Source: Synergistaceae bacterium (lineage in GTDB: Bacteria > Synergistota > Synergistia > Synergistales > Aminobacteriaceae). Taken from it: a stretch of DNA of 37,935 bases. The stretch covers positions 1-37,935 of the forward strand of contig JAFSJO010000052.1 in NCBI GenBank assembly GCA_017449415.1. The letters run 5' to 3'. The notes beneath the pieces are model-generated. The model saw only the letters and a list, made by a program, of their open reading frames with translations. It was not told the DNA's origin and made no database searches. How positions within the stretch are numbered: the stretch's first letter is position 1; each line of letters begins with the position of its first letter. Both the position numbers and the translations under genes were made by a program. Positions 1 to 5,614 of this stretch are shown piece after piece.

Positions 1-22
1 GGCTGACTTACCAATAAATTCC

Positions 23-808
23 TCATTTAACCTCAAACAGGACGAACGCTCTCAGGTTCAGATGGTCGTAATCTCCCTCGACCCCCGGCAACCCGGACTG
101 AGCCGCTCTGATCCCCCACCAGCCGGGCGCAGTGATCTTCACGTGAGCTTCTCCGTTCTCAGCTTCCGTGTAATACGCGTACGTGTTCTCGTACTCTGTA
201 ACGAAGCCGTCGTATGTCGCCCACACAGGCCCAGTGTAAGGCTGACCGTTGAGCAAAATCTTAACGTCGAAGTACTCGCCGACTTTCGCGTCCGCCGGGT
301 TCGTAATCGGGATAAGCTCCAGCGGGTGCCCCAAAACCTGCGCGAAGTTCTTATCTTCTTTGGAAGTGTTGAAGATTGCCTTGGCGTACTTGTCGTACTT
401 GTTGGCCGAGAGAACTTTCAAGCCCTGAGCTTCCAAGTCTTTTCTTGCGCCTGACTTACCGCCCTCGTTCGTTACGCACCACGACTCGCCGTCCTTGGTC
501 GCAACCACGATAAACGATCCCGATAAATCTTTCGGCGTTACTGAAAAGTCGATGCAGAGTTCCGGGTCGTTGCCTTTGAGTTCGGACTCAATGAACTTTC
601 CGTCTTCGATGATCCCGGCTTTGACTCGCGAGAGTATCTCGACCTCTTCCGGCACTATGAACTTATGTGCGGACTGAACAGTGAGCGCGAAAGGTTCGCC
701 AGCTTTGGGAGAGTTGCCTGCGGTGTTCTTGATTGTCAGCTCGTGAGCGGCGGCGGGGAGAGCAAACAATGAAACGATAAGCGCGACTGCTATAATACGT
801 TTGGACAT
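23..808 (-). CDS. DUF4198-domain secreted protein
   Basis: A 261-residue exported protein. Residues 1-21 form a signal peptide (MSKR, hydrophobic core, ALPAAA) and the mature protein would begin HELT, the usual N-terminus of DUF4198 proteins. The C-terminal half has the family pattern: GHPLELIPITNP, then GEYFDVKILLNGQP, and an aromatic GWWGIRA near the end. Members are periplasmic and often found near nickel or cobalt uptake genes, so metal handling is possible, but no transporter is adjacent. The reading frame stays open upstream to 1072, inside pilT. I chose the ATG at 808 because GGAGGT lies just before it and the signal peptide starts there. The Shine-Dalgarno site sits in a long inverted repeat (813-856). 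Family call fairly sure; function unknown. Confidence 0.8.
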   Translation of the reverse strand: MSKRIIAVALIVSLFALPAAAHELTIKNTAGNSPKAGEPFALTVQSAHKFIVPEEVEILSRVKAGIIEDGKFIESELKGNDPELCIDFSVTPKDLSGSFIVVATKDGESWCVTNEGGKSGARKDLEAQGLKVLSANKYDKYAKAIFNTSKEDKNFAQVLGHPLELIPITNPADAKVGEYFDVKILLNGQPYTGPVWATYDGFVTEYENTYAYYTEAENGEAHVKITAPGWWGIRAAQSGLPGVEGDYDHLNLRAFVLFEVK

Positions 809-812
809 AAAA

Positions 813-860
813 ATTACCTCCGTGAAAATTTGTTGCTTGCTTTCAACGGAGGTAATAATA
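813..860 (-). promoter_or_regulatory. Inverted repeat over the ribosome site and a possible -10
   Basis: The 11-base arms ATTACCTCCGT (813-823) and ACGGAGGTAAT (846-856) are perfect inverted repeats. They are extended inward by GAAA/TTTC (824-827 with 841-844) past one bulged base at 845. In mRNA read from pilT the hairpin would hide the GGAGGT of the DUF4198 gene, and the five U that follow also make it terminator-like. A minus-strand extended -10 (TG-T-TATTAT, TATTAT at 855-860) overlaps the distal arm, so the repeat might instead be an operator with half-sites 33 bases apart. Confidence 0.5.
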
Positions 861-881
861 ACACACTTCATAAAAAAAATG

Positions 882-1961
882 TTACATTCCCATAGCGAGA
901 AGCCTCTCGATCTCTGTTCGATCATAGGCGAAGTCTTTCGCTGTCGTCTGTGAGATCCGTCCGTCATGGAAGAGCCTCGAAAGATCCTGCTCCATCGTGT
1001 GCATACCGAAGGCCATTCCGGTGAGCATAGCGTTGCGGATACTGCTGATCTTGCCCTCGCGGATCGAGGCACGGATCGCCGGGGTCGTGATTAAAATCTC
1101 CGTCGCGCAGACTCGTCCTTTAACTCCCTGAGTCGGTATCAACTGCTGAGAGCAGATCCCGAGCAGCGTATACGAGAGCTGGAGCCGGATCTGGTTTTGC
1201 TGGTGTGGCGGGAACACGTCAACGATCCTTTCGATTGACTGCGACGCGTCCTGAGTGTGAAGAGTCCCGAAGACCAAGTGTCCTGTCTCTGCCGCCGTGA
1301 TAGCCGCCGAAATCGTTTCGAGGTCGCGCATTTCTCCGATCATTATGACGTCGGGGTCTTGTCGCAGGACGTGCCTGATGCCCGAAGCAAAATTCTCAGT
1401 GTCGGCTCCGACCTCTCGTTGATGAATGACGGACAGCGCAGGCGTGTGAACATATTCAATAGGATCTTCGATTGTAACGATGTGGGACTTGGCGTTGCGG
1501 TTGATCTCGCTGATTATCGCGGCGAGCGTCGAGCTCTTTCCGTGTCCCGTGGGGCCGGTCGCGAGGAATAAACCTCTATGCTTGTATGCCATCGTCTTCA
1601 GGATCTCAGGGAGGCCAAGCTCATCGAGCGAGCGAATAATAGACGGAACGAGCCTGAACGTCAACGACAAGCCGCGCATCTCCCTGTAGAGACTGCCTCT
1701 AAATCTCTGAGTGCCGAACGTAAACGCGAAGTCCAAATCTCCCGAGCGCGTGAACCTTTCAAGCTGCGCCGGTGTCAAAATCTCGCTGACGAACTTCTCT
1801 AGCGTCTCGCGCATAAAAATTTCCGACGACTTCACGTAATTCAACTCTCCGTGAACTCGCAGAGCCGGCAATGTCCCGGAGCTTAGATGAATGTCGCTCG
1901 CGCCGCTGTCGATTGCAAGCTGAATTAAATTCTTTAATGCGAAGTCTGTAAATTCCTGCAA
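882..1961 (-). CDS. pilT: Type IV pilus retraction ATPase, PilT family
   Basis: A 359-residue cytoplasmic AAA-like ATPase, normal length for PilT, which depolymerises type IV pili for twitching or DNA uptake. An N-terminal PAS-like domain (about 1-100, with SDIHLSSG near residue 22) precedes the core. The Walker A is GPTGHGKSS, with His where most members have Ser. The Asp box is IVTIEDPIEYVH, Walker B is DVIMIGEMRD, and the His box is GHLVFGTLHTQDA. The start is TTG at 1961, preceded by GAGGAG nine bases upstream. No other pilus gene is in the window, so it is isolated here. The DUF4198 gene follows 73 bases downstream. PilU is the alternative within the family. Confidence 0.92.
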   Translation of the reverse strand: MQEFTDFALKNLIQLAIDSGASDIHLSSGTLPALRVHGELNYVKSSEIFMRETLEKFVSEILTPAQLERFTRSGDLDFAFTFGTQRFRGSLYREMRGLSLTFRLVPSIIRSLDELGLPEILKTMAYKHRGLFLATGPTGHGKSSTLAAIISEINRNAKSHIVTIEDPIEYVHTPALSVIHQREVGADTENFASGIRHVLRQDPDVIMIGEMRDLETISAAITAAETGHLVFGTLHTQDASQSIERIVDVFPPHQQNQIRLQLSYTLLGICSQQLIPTQGVKGRVCATEILITTPAIRASIREGKISSIRNAMLTGMAFGMHTMEQDLSRLFHDGRISQTTAKDFAYDRTEIERLLAMGM

Positions 1962-1984
1962 AGTTTTCTTCTCCTCTCGTTATT

Positions 1985-2013
1985 AAAACAGGGAGGGACT
2001 CGAGTCCGCTCCC
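1985..2013 (-). terminator. Intrinsic terminator of the 29-codon gene
   Basis: Read on the minus strand, GGGAG (2013-2009), a bulged C, the palindrome GGACTCGAGTCC (2007-1996) and CTCCC (1995-1991) form a 10-bp stem with one bulge, followed by TGTTTT. It lies 13 bases after the stop of the small ORF and separates it from pilT. Confidence 0.75.
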
Positions 2014-2025
2014 AACGTCTCGGCA

Positions 2026-2115
2026 CTACTTACGCCGAATTATCGTCAGCGTAACATGCCACAGTCTCAACAGCCAAAAGCTGAGAGTAAAAACCTTTTC
2101 TAAGCGTTCAGACAT
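2026..2115 (-). CDS. Small hydrophobic peptide, 29 residues, unknown
   Basis: An ORF of 30 codons starting ATG and ending TAG. The peptide begins MSERLEKVF, has a hydrophobic middle rich in Leu, Trp and Ile (SFWLLRLWHVTLTII) and ends RRK, so it looks like a single short membrane or amphipathic helix with charged ends. Support for it being real: a strong Shine-Dalgarno (GGAGGGGAG at 2131-2123, 7 bases from ATG), an extended -10 about 55 bases upstream, a 5' hairpin, and a strong intrinsic terminator just after the stop. The whole unit is under 200 bases and stands alone between two terminated genes. I do not recognise the family. A type I toxin or a small membrane regulator are possibilities, but no antisense RNA promoter is evident. 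Confidence 0.6.
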   Translation of the reverse strand: MSERLEKVFTLSFWLLRLWHVTLTIIRRK

Positions 2116-2174
2116 GACAAATCTCCCCTCCCTTTAAGGGATTGCCTGCTGGTGATACAGGCAACGAGATTTTA
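2116..2174 (-). promoter_or_regulatory. Extended -10 promoter, 5' hairpin and ribosome site
   Basis: TG-A-TAAAAT (TAAAAT at 2174-2169) is an extended -10 that directly follows the U-tract of the upstream terminator. The predicted transcript begins near 2162, at the foot of a hairpin with arms TTGCCTG (2164-2158) and CAGGCAA (2148-2142). This is followed by the GGAGGGGAG ribosome site of the 29-codon gene. No good -35 is visible. Confidence 0.55.
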
Positions 2175-2178
2175 TCAT

Positions 2179-2213
2179 AAAAAATGCTCCCCGCTTCACC
2201 ATAGCTAGGGAGC
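2179..2213 (-). terminator. Intrinsic terminator after the YigZ gene
   Basis: Minus-strand stem GCTCCC (2213-2208) with GGGAGC (2191-2186), extended by an inner AGC/GCT pair, followed by ATTTTTT (six A on the plus strand, 2179-2184). It ends the HIT-yigZ transcript. Confidence 0.8.
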
Positions 2214-2259
2214 CCTTGGGTTCATTGCCATTTCTAAAACGCTTAGTGAGGTTATTATA

Positions 2260-2865
2260 TCACGCCAGCCCGGAAGCCTCAAAACCCTTTATAATCTTCC
2301 TAGCTTTCAGCTCTTCAAGCTCTCTCAAAAAATTCTCAAAGATATCCTCGGGCACATTACCCCTGACGTTCACTCCCTCGCCATACTCCCATATTAAATC
2401 AGAAGCTCCGCGAGCCTCTAAGAGTTTCGAGATCGTCCCCATTGCGCCGTAGTCGAGAGATATCTCTATCGGGTGCGTAAAAATCTTCTCAATTCGCCCG
2501 GCCATCGTCAGAGCTTTCTCAGCGACCCCGCCATACGCTTCGATTAGTCCGCGAGTTCCGAGCTTGACACCCCCGAAATATCTCGTAACGATGACCATGA
2601 CATTCACAAGCCCGGATCTCTTTATCGCGTTCAGTATCGGCTTGCCTGCAGTCCCCGAGGGTTCGCCATCGTCGGACGAGTACTCAACGTCGCCAATGAT
2701 ATAAGCTCGGCAGTTGTGGGTCGCGTCCCTGTATTGCGACGTTACGCGAGCTAAGAAGTCTCGGGCTTCGCTCTCGTTATGGCAGGGTTCGAGCGTCGCT
2801 ATAAAGATCGAACGTTTGATCTTCTCTTCGTAAGCGACGGGCTGAGCAGGCTCAACGAATTTCAA
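2260..2865 (-). CDS. yigZ: YigZ/IMPACT family (UPF0029) protein
   Basis: A 201-residue cytoplasmic protein of the YigZ/Impact family. The N-terminal domain shows the hallmarks DDGEPSGTAGKPIL (about 66-79) and RYFGGVKLGTRGL (about 94-106); a C-terminal ferredoxin-like domain (DUF1949) covers about 135-200. Bacterial members have no settled biochemical role; the eukaryotic homologue Impact affects translation control through GCN1. The start TTG at 2865 overlaps the TGA of the HIT gene in the four bases TTGA, so the two are translationally coupled. The stop TGA is part of the sequence TGATATAAT, a possible extended -10 that could drive a short RNA ending at 2179. Confidence 0.88.
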   Translation of the reverse strand: MKFVEPAQPVAYEEKIKRSIFIATLEPCHNESEARDFLARVTSQYRDATHNCRAYIIGDVEYSSDDGEPSGTAGKPILNAIKRSGLVNVMVIVTRYFGGVKLGTRGLIEAYGGVAEKALTMAGRIEKIFTHPIEISLDYGAMGTISKLLEARGASDLIWEYGEGVNVRGNVPEDIFENFLRELEELKARKIIKGFEASGLA

Positions 2866-3344
2866 ATTTCGTCCCAGACCTCTTTAATTCTTCGCCACGA
2901 GTTCTCGATCGCGTCGGAGATGACCCGGGTATCGCCCAGCACCGGCATGAAATTGTTATCGCCGTTCCATCGCGGGACGATATGACGATGAAGGTGTCCG
3001 GCCACGCCCGCGCCCGCAACTTCACCGAGGTTTATTCCCATGTTGAAGCCCGCCTGGTTCATGACCTTCTTCAAAACTTTTATGGCCTTCGCGGTCAGCT
3101 CGTGCATTTCAAGAGCTTCTTCGTCCGTCAGCTCTTCGTAAACGTTCGTGTGTCTGTACGGAATGACCATCATGTGGCCGGGGTTATACGGATATAAATT
3201 CATGATCACGAAGCAGGTCTTGCCGCGGTGAACGATGAAATGTTCGTCGTCTTTGTGTTCGGCTGGGAAGTCGCAGAAGATACAGCCCTCGTGCTTGGGA
3301 GCTTCGATGTACGACATTCGCCACGATGCGTAAAGTTGTTTCAT
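2862..3344 (-). CDS. HIT family nucleotide hydrolase/transferase
   Basis: A 160-residue histidine-triad protein, in the Ap4A hydrolase/phosphorylase-like branch. The catalytic motif HxHxHxx appears as HLHRHIVPRW (about residues 118-127), preceded by the helix around NMGINLGEVAGAG. The N-terminal CIFC (about 21-24) with nearby His residues is the usual zinc site of this branch, and NLYPYNPGHMMVIP is the family β-sheet signature. Such enzymes cleave dinucleoside polyphosphates or nucleoside phosphoramidates. GGAGG lies nine bases before the ATG. It is first in a two-gene transcript with yigZ. Family sure; substrate not determined. Confidence 0.9.
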   Translation of the reverse strand: MKQLYASWRMSYIEAPKHEGCIFCDFPAEHKDDEHFIVHRGKTCFVIMNLYPYNPGHMMVIPYRHTNVYEELTDEEALEMHELTAKAIKVLKKVMNQAGFNMGINLGEVAGAGVAGHLHRHIVPRWNGDNNFMPVLGDTRVISDAIENSWRRIKEVWDEI

Positions 3345-3352
3345 TGTTGTTA

Positions 3353-3376
3353 GCCTCCTTTGTTCAAGATTATAAT
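3353..3376. promoter_or_regulatory. Shared divergent promoter region, symmetric -10
   Basis: The sequence ATTATAAT (3369-3376) reads TATAAT on both strands. On the plus strand TATAAT (3371-3376) has TTGTTA 18 bases upstream and would drive the BMP-kinase operon. On the minus strand TATAAT (3374-3369) would drive the HIT-yigZ pair; I see no good -35 for that direction. Confidence 0.45.
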
Positions 3377-3432
3377 ACAGCGAGGCCGCAGAGTCGGCAG
3401 CTTTTTATAAACGTTACGAAATGAGGCAATCT

Positions 3433-4524
3433 ATGAGGAAAATCATCTTTATAGCGTTCTTTCTCCTTTTCGCCGCTATCGCGGGGATTTATCAAATCCA
3501 GAATAGGCAAGTGGACACGAACGTAACAGCGAAGACTACGAAGGTCGGCGTGCTGATAAACGGAAGCCGCTCGGATCACAGCTATTGCCAGGCACATTAT
3601 GAGGCTCTGGAGGCCATCAAAGACGATCTGAACCTCGAGTTCGTCTATCTGGAGAATGTTCCTATGGATTGCTACAGGGACATTGTCAGCTTCATACGCG
3701 ACAAGGATTGCAAGATCGTCATTGGAGTTTCTTTCGAGTTTGGCAGGGACATGATGAAAGCGGCGGAGGCGTATCCCGACATTTATTTTCTTCACGCGTC
3801 GGGCGTAAATCATCGAAATAATTTCTCGTCGTTCTTTGGGAGAATGTATCAGGCTCGTTACCTTTCGGGGATCGCGGCAGGCATGAACACAAAGACAGGC
3901 GAGCTAGGCTATGTGGCGGCCTTTCCGATCTCGGAGGTCATAAGGGGGATAAACGCTTTCACTTTGGGGGTCAGGAGTGTCCGTCCTGATGCCGTCGTTC
4001 ATGTACGCTATTGCAACTCATGGCAAGGGGACGAGGTCGCAAGGGAAGCCACTCTGAAGCTGCTGAACCTTTATCCCATTGACGTGGTGGCCATGCACAC
4101 CGATTCCCTAGAGCCGCACATAGAAGCCGACGCTAGGGGTATATGGTCTGTCGGTTATAACATTGATAACTCTGCCATGTTCCCGGACACATATTTAATC
4201 GCCTGCGTATGGAGATGGGAAGTGTATTACCGCAAACAAATTCTCAATTGTCTTCAGGGAAAATTTCACGGACATCATGACTTGATAGATATGAATGAGG
4301 GCATCGTAGCTCTTTCGGGGATATCCGACCGCGCCGCCCCGCAAACGAGGGCGAAAGTGCAAGCCGCCGATGAAAAGCTGCGAACTCTGGAATTTGATGT
4401 CTTTTACGGCCCAATCACGGACAACAGGGGTCGCCTCCGCATCGAGGAGGGAGAGTCCATGCCCGACGATGAGATGTTCAACAACTTTTACTGGTATGTG
4501 GAGGGCGTGAAAGTTGAAGAGTAA
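3433..4524 (+). CDS. BMP-family (PnrA-like) periplasmic ligand-binding protein 1
   Basis: About 363 residues, of the basic membrane protein family (PF02608, PnrA/TmpC/Med). An N-terminal hydrophobic segment (about 4-22) lacks a lipobox Cys, so the protein is probably tethered to the inner membrane facing the periplasm. Family landmarks: KVGVLINGSRSD at the start of the fold, FFGRMYQARYLSGIAAG in the middle, and VAMHTDS in the second lobe. Known members bind purine nucleosides and feed ABC transporters, but no permease or ATPase gene is present. The frame is open from 3421; I prefer ATG 3433 because GAGG lies upstream at a proper distance. It is paralogous to the next gene and overlaps it by 11 bases. 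I infer a sensory partner of the downstream kinase. Confidence 0.78.
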   Translation: MRKIIFIAFFLLFAAIAGIYQIQNRQVDTNVTAKTTKVGVLINGSRSDHSYCQAHYEALEAIKDDLNLEFVYLENVPMDCYRDIVSFIRDKDCKIVIGVSFEFGRDMMKAAEAYPDIYFLHASGVNHRNNFSSFFGRMYQARYLSGIAAGMNTKTGELGYVAAFPISEVIRGINAFTLGVRSVRPDAVVHVRYCNSWQGDEVAREATLKLLNLYPIDVVAMHTDSLEPHIEADARGIWSVGYNIDNSAMFPDTYLIACVWRWEVYYRKQILNCLQGKFHGHHDLIDMNEGIVALSGISDRAAPQTRAKVQAADEKLRTLEFDVFYGPITDNRGRLRIEEGESMPDDEMFNNFYWYVEGVKVEE

Positions 4525-5614
4525 GAAATGGGCGGAGCATAATCTGCCTCTGTTGCTGGTGGGAGTTATCTGCGTCGTGCTGGTGGTTGTGATACGGAGT
4601 TTCCAGTTGCCGGAGACGGAGCGGCACATTACGGTCGGCTGTGTCTTGGTTGGTGAGAAAGACGACAAGGGCTGGAACGAAAGCCACAGCACCGGCCTGC
4701 TGAATGCCTGCAACGCTTACGATTGCGGTTTTATGGTTTGGGAACGGGTTGCCGAGAGCGAGCCAACTGTGTCCGCGGCGGTCAGGGAGCTTGTAAACAA
4801 TGGCGCGAACGTCATCTTTCTCACCAGCTTCGGCTACGGGGAGTACATGGACGAGATCGCCCGGAAATATCCGCGTGTGGCATTCTTCGGAATTTCAGGC
4901 GAGGGAGCCGCTAAAAACTCCACAACTTATTTTGCACGGTTGTATCAGGCTCGCTATATTGCCGGCATAATCGCGGGCGCAACAAGCAAAACCGGCGTGC
5001 TTGGCTACGTTACCTCCACGCCGAACCCTCAGTCAAACCGCGGCATCAACGCCTACGCTATGGGAATGCGTGTCGCCAATCCGAGGGCGCGGCTCATTGT
5101 TCGTTTCACAGGTAGCTGGGAAGATGAGGCGGCGGAACGGGGAAGCGTTGCCCTGTTGGCCGAGAAAGGAGCAGACGTTATCACCTATCACGAGGATAGA
5201 CCCTACGCCGTGCAGGAAGCTGAGAAGCGCGGGCTCATGAGTGTTGGCTACGATGCCGTATACGAGGAATATTCTGATAAATTTCTGACAGCGGCGATGT
5301 ATAACTGGGAGGTTCTCTATGAGAAAGTGCTCGGCGATTACATGAGCGGAAGATCGAATTTTTCCAACAGCTATTGGCTCGGGTTCGATGAGGGAGCAGT
5401 AGCTCTGTATCGGCTGTCCCCGAGGGTGTCAAAGGAAACAGCCTCGCTTGCTTCCGCAGAAAAACAAAGGATCGTGAACGACCGCAGCGTGTTTTCCGGG
5501 ATCATTTACGACAATCGCGGAACGCTTCGCTGTGATAAAGACGAACGGATCAGCGACTATGAACTTTTTACCGGCATGGACTGGTTTGTAGAAGGAGTAG
5601 AGATTTATGAATGA
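4514..5614 (+). CDS. BMP-family (PnrA-like) periplasmic ligand-binding protein 2
   Basis: A 366-residue paralogue of the preceding protein. It has an N-terminal membrane anchor (about 10-28, LPLLLVGVICVVLVVVI) and no lipobox. Shared landmarks include FFGISGEGAAKNSTTYFARL, YQARYIAGIIAG and GVLGYVTSTPN; the last part ends IYDNRGTLR, matching ITDNRGRLR in protein 1. The start is TTG at 4514, with GGAGGG nine bases upstream inside the previous gene. The end overlaps the kinase gene by 8 bases, so expression is probably stoichiometric and coupled. The two paralogues differ most in the segment just after the anchor and in the ligand-lobe loops, so they may bind different ligands or form a heterodimer. 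Function inferred from context. Confidence 0.78.
   Translation: MKSKKWAEHNLPLLLVGVICVVLVVVIRSFQLPETERHITVGCVLVGEKDDKGWNESHSTGLLNACNAYDCGFMVWERVAESEPTVSAAVRELVNNGANVIFLTSFGYGEYMDEIARKYPRVAFFGISGEGAAKNSTTYFARLYQARYIAGIIAGATSKTGVLGYVTSTPNPQSNRGINAYAMGMRVANPRARLIVRFTGSWEDEAAERGSVALLAEKGADVITYHEDRPYAVQEAEKRGLMSVGYDAVYEEYSDKFLTAAMYNWEVLYEKVLGDYMSGRSNFSNSYWLGFDEGAVALYRLSPRVSKETASLASAEKQRIVNDRSVFSGIIYDNRGTLRCDKDERISDYELFTGMDWFVEGVEIYE

Noticed and set aside
809-1072. N-terminal extension of the DUF4198 frame, 88 codons upstream
   Set aside because: It lies within pilT, has no domain or ribosome site, and the signal peptide and GGAGGT fix the start at 808.
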